A stretch of DNA of 64,000 bases from Luteibacter rhizovicinus. Its GTDB lineage: Bacteria; Pseudomonadota; Gammaproteobacteria; Xanthomonadales; Rhodanobacteraceae. The stretch lies in assembly GCF_004342265.1 (NCBI RefSeq), contig NZ_SMCS01000004.1:372001-436000 (forward strand), in the 5' to 3' direction. Of this stretch, positions 33,458 to 41,320 are shown one piece after another. The notes beneath the pieces are model-generated. The model did no database searches, was not told the DNA's origin, and saw nothing but the letters and a program-made list of their open reading frames with translations. A program made the translations under genes and the position numbers. Position 1 is the stretch's first letter. Each line of letters opens with the position of its first letter.

Positions 33458-34467
33458 AACGGCGTCACGTCGAAGAGCACATCAATCACGAACGCTGGGC
33501 TATTCCCTACGGCGATCTGATTACGTTGCTGCTTGCGTTGTTCGTTGTGATGTACGCCGTATCCGCCGTCAACGAAACGAAGTTTCGCGTGATGGCCCAG
33601 TCCATCAACGAAGCGTTCAACGGTACGGGGCGCGTGATCGAGCCCACGCGTGAGGCCGAGCCCGCCAAGCAGGTGCCGATGCCCAATCAGTCGCGTGCGC
33701 CCAATGCCACGCCGATATCCCGTATCGACGTACCGCTGCCGCCGCGCGATCTGCCGTTGCCCGGGCACGAAGGTGCGTCGGTCCAGCGTCAGGAATCCTC
33801 GGCGGTACAGACCGCCCCGGCGTCGAACCCCACGGTAGGCAAGACGGACGAAGCCAACCTGAGCCAGATTTCCGAGGAAGTTCAGCGCGCCATGAAGCCG
33901 CTGATCGACAAGAACCTCGTCAGCGTGCGGCGGACCACCGACTGGCTGGAAATCGAAGTGCGCACCGACATTCTCTTTCCGATCGGCGTCGCCCGGCTGC
34001 AAGGCCCCGCGGAAACCACGTTGATGAAGATCGCGGGGATTCTCGCGCCGTTCCCCAACGCGATGCGGATCGAAGGCTATACCGACACCACGCCGATCAG
34101 CACGCCCGCATTTCCGTCGAACTGGGAACTGTCCGCCGCACGTGCCGCCAGTGTCGCGCGCCTGCTCACGGGCGCCGGCGTAGACGCGCATCGCGTGGGC
34201 ATCATCGGTTGGGGCGAGTTCCGTCCGGTCGCCGACAATGCGACGAACGAAGGGCGCAACCGCAATCGGCGCGTGCTCATCGTCGTGATGAGCGACAAGG
34301 CCGCACCCGCACGATTTTATAGCGACGCGGATCGCATCGATCTGACCCGGTCCGAGCCGGCATCGGTGCCTGTGCCAGCACCAGATGCGGCACCCGCAGC
34401 GGTCGTGCCGCCGGTTGCCGCACCCGTTGCAGGCTCCGCGGCATTCGCCCGGCAGGAGGCGCTCTGA
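33454..34467 (+). CDS. motD: MotD (MotB-family) stator protein
   Basis: 337-aa stator subunit anchoring the motor to peptidoglycan. Its single helix YGDLITLLLALFVVMYAVSA holds the proton-carrying Asp (D21). A Pro-rich plug/linker follows, then an OmpA-like peptidoglycan-binding domain (MRIEGYTDTTPIS, and the C-terminal NRNRRVLIVVMSD). The last 30 residues are an Ala/Pro tail. It overlaps motC by 4 bp and parC by 1 bp. Confidence 0.94.
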   Translation: MKRRHVEEHINHERWAIPYGDLITLLLALFVVMYAVSAVNETKFRVMAQSINEAFNGTGRVIEPTREAEPAKQVPMPNQSRAPNATPISRIDVPLPPRDLPLPGHEGASVQRQESSAVQTAPASNPTVGKTDEANLSQISEEVQRAMKPLIDKNLVSVRRTTDWLEIEVRTDILFPIGVARLQGPAETTLMKIAGILAPFPNAMRIEGYTDTTPISTPAFPSNWELSAARAASVARLLTGAGVDAHRVGIIGWGEFRPVADNATNEGRNRNRRVLIVVMSDKAAPARFYSDADRIDLTRSEPASVPVPAPDAAPAAVVPPVAAPVAGSAAFARQEAL

Positions 34468-35255
34468 TGGTTGTCTGGGCCGTCGCTAACCAGAAGGGCG
34501 GCGTCGGCAAGACGACCACCACCGTCGCACTGGGTAGCATGCTGGCCTCACGCGGCGAACGCGCGCTCATGGTCGACATGGACCCGCATGCGTCGCTCAG
34601 CGGCTACGTCGGTGTCGAGAACGGCGCGCACGGCAGCATCTACGATCTGTTCGGCAGCAGTGGTAGCGCACCACCGGCTTCGTCGCTGGTCCATGCGACG
34701 GCTTACGAGCGGCTCTCGGTGCTTCCCGCGTCCTCGGCCATGATTACGCTCGACCGGCAGGTGGGGACGCGCGCGGGCATGGGCCTGGTGCTCAGTCAGG
34801 CGCTGGCCGGGCTCGCCGAGGACTTCGATCATGTTCTGATCGACTGTCCGCCGACACTCGGTGTCCTGATGGTCAACGCGCTGGCCGCGAGCGACCGCCT
34901 GCTAGTTCCCACGCAGACCGAGGCGCTGGCCCTTGCAGGTCTGGAGCGCATGCTGCGAAGCCTCGGCATGATCGAGCGCTCGCGCGGGCGCCCGCTACCC
35001 CGCACGATCGTGCCGACGATGTACGACGCGCGGACCCATGCCTCGCGCGCCTGTCTCGAGCAGTTGCGCGAAAAATATGGAGACGCGGTCAGCGCGACCG
35101 TCATCCCCACCGATACCCAGATTCGTGAAGCCAGCGCGGCGGGTGTCCCGCTCGCGTCGTGGTCCGCGGCGCGCCGGGGTGGTCTGGCCTATCGCCAGTT
35201 GCTCGACGAATTGCTCGCCATGCGCGGTCAACTCATGGCGGACGCAGCCGCATGA
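34467..35255 (+). CDS. parC: ParC-type ParA ATPase for chemotaxis array positioning
   Basis: 262-aa ParA-family ATPase. Walker A is KGGVGKTT at 10-17 (VVWAVANQKGGVGKTT), Walker A' MVDMDPHASLSGYVG, Walker B DHVLIDCPPTLGVLMVNALA. It lies in a che operon with no ParB gene or parS (TGTTNCACGTGAAACA-like) site, so chromosome segregation is unlikely. By synteny with Vibrio/Pseudomonas it should place chemoreceptor arrays at the pole with ParP, encoded next. Confidence 0.87.
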   Translation: MVVWAVANQKGGVGKTTTTVALGSMLASRGERALMVDMDPHASLSGYVGVENGAHGSIYDLFGSSGSAPPASSLVHATAYERLSVLPASSAMITLDRQVGTRAGMGLVLSQALAGLAEDFDHVLIDCPPTLGVLMVNALAASDRLLVPTQTEALALAGLERMLRSLGMIERSRGRPLPRTIVPTMYDARTHASRACLEQLREKYGDAVSATVIPTDTQIREASAAGVPLASWSAARRGGLAYRQLLDELLAMRGQLMADAAA

Positions 35256-35818
35256 CGACCTCGATGCAGGCCGCCGACCAGCTCGTCGCGGATTATCTCG
35301 CCGAACTCCTCACGCCTGCGGCCATCGTCCCCGCGGCCGTCGTCCAGGTCATGGCATTCGAGCCGGGGCGTAAGTCCTCCGGAACAGAGTTGGTGGTCGA
35401 AGGCGACACTCGTTACCTGTTGTGTATCGCGGCGGGTGTCCGGCTAGCCATTCCCATGCGCGACGTCATCCACCTGCTGCCTATGCCGCCGCTGGCGCCC
35501 ACCGTAGCGACCCGGCCTATCTGTCTGGGGCGCTGGCGGCATCCTAGCGGGGAGGCCCGGGTCGCGGATCTGGCGGCGGTCATGTCGCCGGATATGGCGG
35601 GCTCGCCGGCAACGACGCTGGTACTGCTGAGCGACCGCCAATGGGCGCTGGCCTGTACCGTAGAGGACGAACCCGTGGTGTTCGGCCCGGATGCGATCCA
35701 GTGGCGCACGAATGCCACGACGCGCCCATGGCTGGCTGGCATGGCGAAAGAACCGAAGTGCGGTGTCGTCGACACCGCGGCATTGATCGAATGGCTTGAA
35801 CGGGAGGAGTGTCCATGA
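35252..35818 (+). CDS. parP: ParP-like CheW-domain protein
   Basis: 188-aa protein, start MTTSMQAADQLVADY at 35252 (ATGA overlap with parC). The N-terminal helix (DQLVADYLAELLTPA) matches the start of ParP proteins; the rest is a CheW-like domain (YLLCIAAGVRLAIPMRDVIH). ParP normally links ParC to CheA through a long Pro-rich spacer; here the spacer is only about 20 residues. Identity as ParP is from context plus the N-terminal helix; a second CheW is the alternative. Confidence 0.72.
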   Translation: MTTSMQAADQLVADYLAELLTPAAIVPAAVVQVMAFEPGRKSSGTELVVEGDTRYLLCIAAGVRLAIPMRDVIHLLPMPPLAPTVATRPICLGRWRHPSGEARVADLAAVMSPDMAGSPATTLVLLSDRQWALACTVEDEPVVFGPDAIQWRTNATTRPWLAGMAKEPKCGVVDTAALIEWLEREECP

Positions 35819-36273
35819 ACGATGTGCGCCAAGCGGTACATGGCGGGCAGGGCGCGTGGCTCGGCTTCGTTCTCAAGGAACAGCATTACGCGGTCACGCT
35901 GGCCAGCGTGCGCGAGGTTATCCGTTGCGGCGACGTCACGCCGGTGCCGGGTGCACCTGACGACGTCCTCGGTATCGTCAATTTGCGTGGGCAGATCGTG
36001 CCCGTGCTCGACGGGCGACGCCGTTTCGGCCTGGCCGGCTGCGTCGCACCGGACCGGGAGGACGCCCAGCGCGTCGTCGTCTTCGACGACGAGGGGTCGA
36101 TCGTGGGTATGCGCATCGATGCCATCGGCGATATGCTTGATTTCAATGCCAGCGATATCGCGGTGCCGCCCCCGGGCCGCGCCAGTCGCAGGGACGACCC
36201 GGTCAGCGGCGTGGTCACGCGGCACGACGGTTTCATCGCGCTCGTCGACGTGCAGCGCCTCTGCCGTGTGTGA
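35815..36273 (+). CDS. cheW: CheW, chemotaxis coupling protein
   Basis: 152-aa SH3-like adaptor between chemoreceptors and CheA. ATG 35815 overlaps the parP stop (ATGA). The sequence is full of CheW hallmarks: WLGFVLKEQHYAVTLASVRE, GAPDDVLGIVNLRGQIVPVL and VGMRIDAIGDML. It is followed by a GTGA overlap with the DUF2802 gene. Confidence 0.94.
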   Translation: MNDVRQAVHGGQGAWLGFVLKEQHYAVTLASVREVIRCGDVTPVPGAPDDVLGIVNLRGQIVPVLDGRRRFGLAGCVAPDREDAQRVVVFDDEGSIVGMRIDAIGDMLDFNASDIAVPPPGRASRRDDPVSGVVTRHDGFIALVDVQRLCRV

Positions 36274-36320
36274 CGGCTAGCGAATCGCGTTCATTCGCGC
36301 GGCTCATGCAGGAAACGCCC

Positions 36321-36725
36321 GTGAACAACATGCTTGCTTACATCCTGATTGTCTTCGCCGTACTGCAGATGCTCGGCTTGCTGCTGCTGTGGCGCAGGCT
36401 CGACGCCAGAACGCCTCTCACGCAACCGGCCGCCTCCGCCCCCGTGCCCGATGCCGAGCCCGAACGGCGCATCGTCGGTGTGGACGAAGCCGCGCTCATC
36501 GGTGTGCTGAAGCGTCTGGAGATTCGCCTCGGCGATATCGAAGACCACGTCCGCCACGCGCCGACCATGCCGAACGAAGTAGGGCAGACCGCCGACCGCG
36601 CCTACACCCTGGCACAGCGCCTTGCCCGCCAGGGAGCTACCGCGCAGCAGATCGCCGAGACCTGCGGCCTTTCGCTGTCGGAAGCGGAACTGCTACACCG
36701 CCTGCACGCAGGCAACCCGTCTTGA
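36321..36725 (+). CDS. DUF2802 protein, chemotaxis operon end
   Basis: 134 aa from the GTG at 36321 (AGGA 8 bp upstream; MNNMLAYILIVFAVLQMLGL). A GTG at 36270 coupled to cheW would add 17 residues. One N-terminal membrane helix is followed by a charged cytoplasmic part with a short helix (VDEAALIGVLKRLEIRLGDI) and a C-terminal HTH-like region (GATAQQIAETCGLSLSEAEL). This family ends the motCD-parCP-cheW operon in Pseudomonas. Function unknown. Confidence 0.8.
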   Translation: MNNMLAYILIVFAVLQMLGLLLLWRRLDARTPLTQPAASAPVPDAEPERRIVGVDEAALIGVLKRLEIRLGDIEDHVRHAPTMPNEVGQTADRAYTLAQRLARQGATAQQIAETCGLSLSEAELLHRLHAGNPS

Positions 36726-36955
36726 GCACACGCTAGCTCAACAGCGCCGCTGTAGGAGCGCGCTTGCGCGCGAAAGCCAACAAGGCGAGGAAGACGGACT
36801 CCCACCTCCGCAAGCCCGGTGTCCTGGCTGCGGATGGCGAACTCATCATCTCCGCTTCGTTGGCTTTCGCGCGCAGGCGCGCTCCTACAGAGAGCTTGCT
36901 GGTCGCGGAATGACCAGCGCAACGCAAGTCGTTGCCACACAAGTGCGAATCGCAG

Positions 36956-37001
36956 TTATCCACATGCTTATGCAGCGACTATCCACATGCCCTGTGGATA
37001 T
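36956..37001. promoter_or_regulatory. DnaA-box-like cluster, unit 1
   Basis: TTATCCACA at 36956-36964 is a perfect DnaA box. CTATCCACA (36979-36987) and, on the opposite strand, ATATCCACA (36993-37001) each differ by one base. Three boxes lie within 46 bp. Confidence 0.6.
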
Positions 37002-37230
37002 CGCGCATTGCCGGAGTTTGCTTTCTGTGGGAGCGCGCCTGCGCGCGAAAGCCAACAGGGCGAGGAAGACGGATGCTCACCTCCGCAAGCCCGGTGTCCT
37101 GGCTGCGAATGGCGAACTCATCATCTCCGCTTCGTTGGCTTTCGCGCGCAGGCGCGCTCCTACAGAGAGCGTGCTGGTCGCGGAATGACCAGCGCAACGC
37201 AAGTCGTTGCCACACAAGTGCGAATCGCAG

Positions 37231-37276
37231 TTATCCACATGCTTATGCAGCGACTATCCACATGGCCTGTGGATAT
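37231..37276. promoter_or_regulatory. DnaA-box-like cluster, unit 2
   Basis: The same three boxes as in unit 1, 275 bp downstream: TTATCCACA at 37231-37239, CTATCCACA at 37254-37262 and TGTGGATAT at 37268-37276. Confidence 0.6.
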
Positions 37277-37505
37277 CGCGCATTGCCGGAGTTTGCTTTC
37301 TGTGGGAGCGCGCCTGCGCGCGAAAGCCAACAGGGCGAGGAAGACGGACCCTCACCTCCGCAAGCCCGGTGTCCTGGCTGCGAATGGCGAACTCATCATC
37401 TCCGCTCCGTTGGTTTTCGCGCGCAGGTGCGCTCCTACAGAGAGCGTGCTGGTCGCGGAATGACCAGTGCAACGCAAGTCGTTGCCGCACAAGCGTGCAT
37501 CGGAC

Positions 37506-37551
37506 TTATCCACACGCTTATGCAGCAACTATCCACACACCCTGTGGATAG
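37506..37551. promoter_or_regulatory. DnaA-box-like cluster, unit 3
   Basis: TTATCCACA at 37506-37514, CTATCCACA at 37529-37537 and TGTGGATAG at 37543-37551. The boxes are kept although the bases between them have diverged from units 1 and 2; the last box ends 11 bp before the tamB stop. Confidence 0.6.
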
Positions 37552-37562
37552 TTGGCGGTGGA

Positions 37563-40500
37563 CTATCTCTCGTACCGGTAGTTGAGGCTTGCGCGATTGA
37601 AGTCGGTGGCGCTCTGGGCTTCGAAGTTCCAGCGGTGGCTCAGCAGGTAGCGCAGGGTAATGACCTGGCCGGGATCGAACAGGCCAACGCCATAGCTGAG
37701 GTAGAGGCGTGGCGACAGGTACTTGCCAACGGTGAAGGCCGAACCGCCGCCAAGGGCGTCGTTGTTCGATACGCCGATATCGTCCACACCGATTTTCGAT
37801 CCGACGCTCTTCGCCAGCAGATCGCCGGCCGCCGAGCCCAGCGCCTGTGCGGCCGCGCCGACCATGTTGCCTTCGCCGCCTTTCACCTGCGAAAGAGGTT
37901 TACCCGTGACGAGATAGGAGAGCGCATCGGACTGTTCCATGACCGGGTTGGAGAACACCGTCAGGATAGGACGCCGTGCCGTGCCCGAAACGTACAGACC
38001 GACCTTCTGGCCGTCGTTGATCGTGGCGTTGGGATTGAGTGTGCGCGTCGCGCGGATATTGATGCCGGGATTGTCGATTGGCGTGCTTGCGAACAATAGC
38101 TGGCCCTGCTCGATGCGCAGGTCCTGCCCATAGGCTTTGTAAGTACCGTCGACGCCGATCTGCCCCTGGCCCGTAGTGACGCGGCCAGGACGTTCGCGTA
38201 CATCGAGTGTTCCGGTGATGCGACCGTCGATACCAAAGCCGACGAGATGGACATGCTGCCCAAGGTCGACGCGCAGGTCGACCGTGATGGGAAGCGATTC
38301 GACTATCTGTTCCTGCTGTTTCTCATCCACGACCACGACATCGGACGATGCCTTGGTCGCACCGGCACCGGGAAGGCGCTCGACGTTGACGTCTGCCATG
38401 TCGACACTGAGCTTGCCGGTGACATTCGTCCCTTCGCCGCTCTGGATGATCTTGATGTCGGGGGAGATCACCGCTTTCGCGGCGGGGATGTCGACCGCGG
38501 TGAACTTGCTGCCGCTGATGCCGATCTGCGTGCTCGCACCCTTGCCGAGACCTGCCGTGCCGGCGATCGTCAGGTTGCCGTCGCCCGATTTAACGGTGCC
38601 ATCGATGCGATACGTCGTTGCGTCGGAGGTCGTCAGCGTGACGCGACCGTCCTTCAGCTTCAGTCCCGCACTGGGCACTTCGGCGGCGAAGTTGCCGAGA
38701 ACGGCCTGGCCGGTAATTGCGGGTTGGGCAACCGTTCCCCCCATCTGGAAGCTGCCGTCGAGCGCGCCCTTCACCTCGGCGATTTCGCTGGTGAACAACT
38801 CGACGAATGCGAGGTTCTTCAGGTGTACCGAAACGCTGCCGCTCAGAGCCTGTTGCGCACCGGCGATGCCGACATTGCCGTCGAGCGTGCCGCCGTCGTT
38901 AAGGCTGGCGCGCACGGTGACGCGTTGATTGCCTGGTGTCAGCTGGGCATTGGCTGCGAGATTGTCGTAGACGAGTAACGGCTGGTCGGGATGATCCGAA
39001 TAGGCGATCGACCCATGCGTGGATGTGATGTTCGCCTGACCGCTGAGAGCACCGGCGGCAGTGCGGCGTACATTGCCATCGCCTTCGATACTGCCTTCTG
39101 CCCGCATCGGCAGATCGGACGAGCCCGCCGCGGTGAGCAGCATGGCCACGGGAATATGGCGCACACGGTAGTTGCCGTCGAGATTGCCGGCCTTGTCCTG
39201 TTTTGCGGCGACGCAAACGAGGGGATCGCCCGCGGTAAGACAGAGATCGCTCATGCTCGCGGCGCCGTTGTTCCAGCTGAGCTGGCTGGCATTCTGCAGA
39301 TGCCAGCGGGGCAGACCCTGCAAATCGAGGTTCAGTGTCGACAGCGTACCGGTCCACGACGTGTCGCGGAGCGAACCGCTGAGCGCGATATCCGCCGAAA
39401 GCGGCTTGCCCTTCGCATCGACGGTGAGCTGGTGCTTTTGCTGGTTTCCGTTGGCGTGTACAGCGATGCGATCGAAGTGCATGCCGGAGGTCGATACGCC
39501 ATTCGCATCGATGGCGACATTGCCGCCCGGCTGGCTGATGTCGGGCACGTCCGCATCGACATGCAAGGCATCGAGTTTATGGTCGGCATAGACCACCGAG
39601 TTTCCTCGGATGTTCGCCTTCACCGCCAGTTTGGGCCATTTGCCGCGTACGCCGATGTCGCCCTCGATTCGTCCGCCCGCGTCGGGCAGCCAGTCGCCGA
39701 GGGACGCGATGGCGAGTTTCAGGTCGGCGTCGTTGGCGGTATCGCCGCGCGCGTCGAGTCGGATGCTGCTGCCGCCGGAGGCGAGGTCCAGGCGACCGTT
39801 GACGACCTCGCCCGGCTTCAACGTCAGCGTGCCATTGCCGCGCAATGCGCGTTTGCGCAATGTACCGTCCAGCTTGCGCAGGTCCAGCGTACCCAGGGGA
39901 CCGTTTGGCGACATGTTGCCATCGGTCGACAGATCGAGGTTGAGCGCGCCATCCCATCCGGCCAGCAACTGGCCAGGATCGAAGTTGTTGCCGTTGACCT
40001 GGAGTTTCCATGCCAGCTGCGGATCGAGGATCAGCGTTCCCTTCGTGTCGAGGCTGCCCTTCGGTTGTTTCAGCGTCAGCGCACGGAGTTCGATGACCTT
40101 CGGCGTGCCATCGAGATCGAGCGCGAGATGCTGCGCATGGCCAGGCGGTCCGATGTCGACGGCGCCGTCGGCGTGGAATGTTTCGGCGCTGCCGCGGACG
40201 GCGAGTCCGCCGGCGCTTGCCAGGTCCTGACCGGCTATCTCTGCCGGTATGAGCACGTCTTTCCAGTCCAGACGCAGATCGGCCGATATGGGCTTGGCGT
40301 CCAGCTGGACGGTGCCCCTGGCCGTGAGCGCGCCCTTGAACTGAGGCGAGCCCACGCTCAGCTCATCGAGCGTCAGGCGCTTGTACTCGTGGTCGAAATT
40401 CGCGCGCAGCGGAGCGAGATGGACGGTATAGGCATTGAGGCCGATATCGCCGGATACGTCCGCGCCATAGCGATCGCCATGACCTTGCAGCGACAGACCC

Positions 40501-41309
40501 AGCGACGCGATGGCGCTTTCGCCCATCAGGGGTTTCGGATCGAAACGCGGTGCGTCGATGCGGCCGGTCCATGCGAAGTCGCCGCTTTGCACCAGATCGG
40601 CGTTGATCTCGGCAACCATCGGCAACGTCAGCCCGATGACCGTGTGCGCTTTTTTCCCGTCGCTATGCGCTTCGATCTGGCCGGCGTAGTCGACATCGCC
40701 CACTTTCCATGCGAACGACGCCTTGCCGTCGCCGCTGTAACCGCGACCGACCGCAAGCGTGCCGTCAAGATCCGCATGGCCGGCAGGTGCCTTGAGGGCA
40801 AGCTGGCGCAGCTCGACGCCCTTGCCGGTCCATGAGCCGATCAGGTCGAGCGAGTCCGATTCGAAAACGGGTTGATTCGCCTGCGTCACCTTGACGTGAC
40901 CCACGTGTACGCGGTCGAGCACGATGTCGAGCGGCGGTGTCAGCGAGAAGGGTTGCGATGGCGTCGTGTCGGGTTCGCTGGGGCCAAGCGCGACGTCGAT
41001 GCCATCCGCGCTCAGGTCGAGCACGTGCGCGCGCTTGCGCAGCAAGGGCAGGATACGCAGATCGAGGTGCGCCTTCGCGACCTTGACGTCTATGCCCTTG
41101 CCGTCCACATAGCGAACGCCGGCAAGATCGAGCGGGCCGGCCAGACGCCCCTCGGCGTGCTGGACGGTCAACGCGCCACCGGTGAACGCGGTCGCGCGCG
41201 CCAGCGCGAATCGAAGTCCCGCGCCAGTGCCCAGCACCCACCATGCGGACGCGACGACCAGCAGCAGGATGACGGCAAGCGCCATGAGTACGCGGAGGAA
41301 CCATTTCAT
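37563..41309 (-). CDS. tamB: TamB, envelope lipid-transport/translocation bridge protein
   Basis: 1248-aa AsmA-like protein anchored in the inner membrane and spanning the periplasm. ATG 41309 (MKWFLRVLMALAVILLLVVA) is chosen because GAGGAG lies 7 bp upstream; a GTG at 41324 is also in frame. One N-terminal membrane helix is followed by beta-rich repeats with the alternating pattern of the TamB groove. The C-terminal DUF490 region (VTTGQGQIGVDGTYKAYGQD, GLFDPGQVITLRYLLSHRWN) ends in an aromatic beta strand. It pairs with tamA, whose stop lies within its ribosome-site region. Confidence 0.93.
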   Translation of the reverse strand: MKWFLRVLMALAVILLLVVASAWWVLGTGAGLRFALARATAFTGGALTVQHAEGRLAGPLDLAGVRYVDGKGIDVKVAKAHLDLRILPLLRKRAHVLDLSADGIDVALGPSEPDTTPSQPFSLTPPLDIVLDRVHVGHVKVTQANQPVFESDSLDLIGSWTGKGVELRQLALKAPAGHADLDGTLAVGRGYSGDGKASFAWKVGDVDYAGQIEAHSDGKKAHTVIGLTLPMVAEINADLVQSGDFAWTGRIDAPRFDPKPLMGESAIASLGLSLQGHGDRYGADVSGDIGLNAYTVHLAPLRANFDHEYKRLTLDELSVGSPQFKGALTARGTVQLDAKPISADLRLDWKDVLIPAEIAGQDLASAGGLAVRGSAETFHADGAVDIGPPGHAQHLALDLDGTPKVIELRALTLKQPKGSLDTKGTLILDPQLAWKLQVNGNNFDPGQLLAGWDGALNLDLSTDGNMSPNGPLGTLDLRKLDGTLRKRALRGNGTLTLKPGEVVNGRLDLASGGSSIRLDARGDTANDADLKLAIASLGDWLPDAGGRIEGDIGVRGKWPKLAVKANIRGNSVVYADHKLDALHVDADVPDISQPGGNVAIDANGVSTSGMHFDRIAVHANGNQQKHQLTVDAKGKPLSADIALSGSLRDTSWTGTLSTLNLDLQGLPRWHLQNASQLSWNNGAASMSDLCLTAGDPLVCVAAKQDKAGNLDGNYRVRHIPVAMLLTAAGSSDLPMRAEGSIEGDGNVRRTAAGALSGQANITSTHGSIAYSDHPDQPLLVYDNLAANAQLTPGNQRVTVRASLNDGGTLDGNVGIAGAQQALSGSVSVHLKNLAFVELFTSEIAEVKGALDGSFQMGGTVAQPAITGQAVLGNFAAEVPSAGLKLKDGRVTLTTSDATTYRIDGTVKSGDGNLTIAGTAGLGKGASTQIGISGSKFTAVDIPAAKAVISPDIKIIQSGEGTNVTGKLSVDMADVNVERLPGAGATKASSDVVVVDEKQQEQIVESLPITVDLRVDLGQHVHLVGFGIDGRITGTLDVRERPGRVTTGQGQIGVDGTYKAYGQDLRIEQGQLLFASTPIDNPGINIRATRTLNPNATINDGQKVGLYVSGTARRPILTVFSNPVMEQSDALSYLVTGKPLSQVKGGEGNMVGAAAQALGSAAGDLLAKSVGSKIGVDDIGVSNNDALGGGSAFTVGKYLSPRLYLSYGVGLFDPGQVITLRYLLSHRWNFEAQSATDFNRASLNYRYER

Positions 41310-41320
41310 GCCGGCGCTCC

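Larger units (their letters stand above)
36751..37552. repeat. Three tandem copies of a 275-bp REP/DnaA-box unit
   Basis: Units start at 36751, 37026 and 37301 (exact 275-bp period; the third ends at about 37552). In order each unit has a REP (TGTRGGAGCGCGCYTGCGCG...), a spacer of about 80 bp, the inverted REP (GTTGGCTTTCGCGCGCAGGC...), a stem-loop GCTGGTC-N7-GACCAGC (36898-36918 in unit 1), a stem-loop GCAACG-N5-CGTTGC (36919-36935) and three DnaA-box-like 9-mers. Units 1 and 2 are nearly identical; unit 3 is slightly diverged. The array fills the 837-bp gap between the DUF2802 gene and tamB and no gene is credible in it. Confidence 0.92.

Noticed and set aside
34467-35255. parC as a chromosome-partition parA
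   Set aside because: No parB gene or parS site is next to it and it is embedded in a che operon with ParP- and CheW-like genes.
36751-37552. The DnaA-box array as the chromosomal origin oriC
   Set aside because: No dnaA, dnaN, rpmH or AT-rich unwinding region lies nearby; the flanks are motility genes and tamB.
36819-37585. ORFs of about 215 codons across the tandem repeat
   Set aside because: They consist of repeated translations of REP sequence, differ only in offset between units and lack any ribosome site.
38991-40835. 614-codon + strand ORF opposite tamB
   Set aside because: Antisense frame of a clear TamB; low-complexity composition and no family motif.
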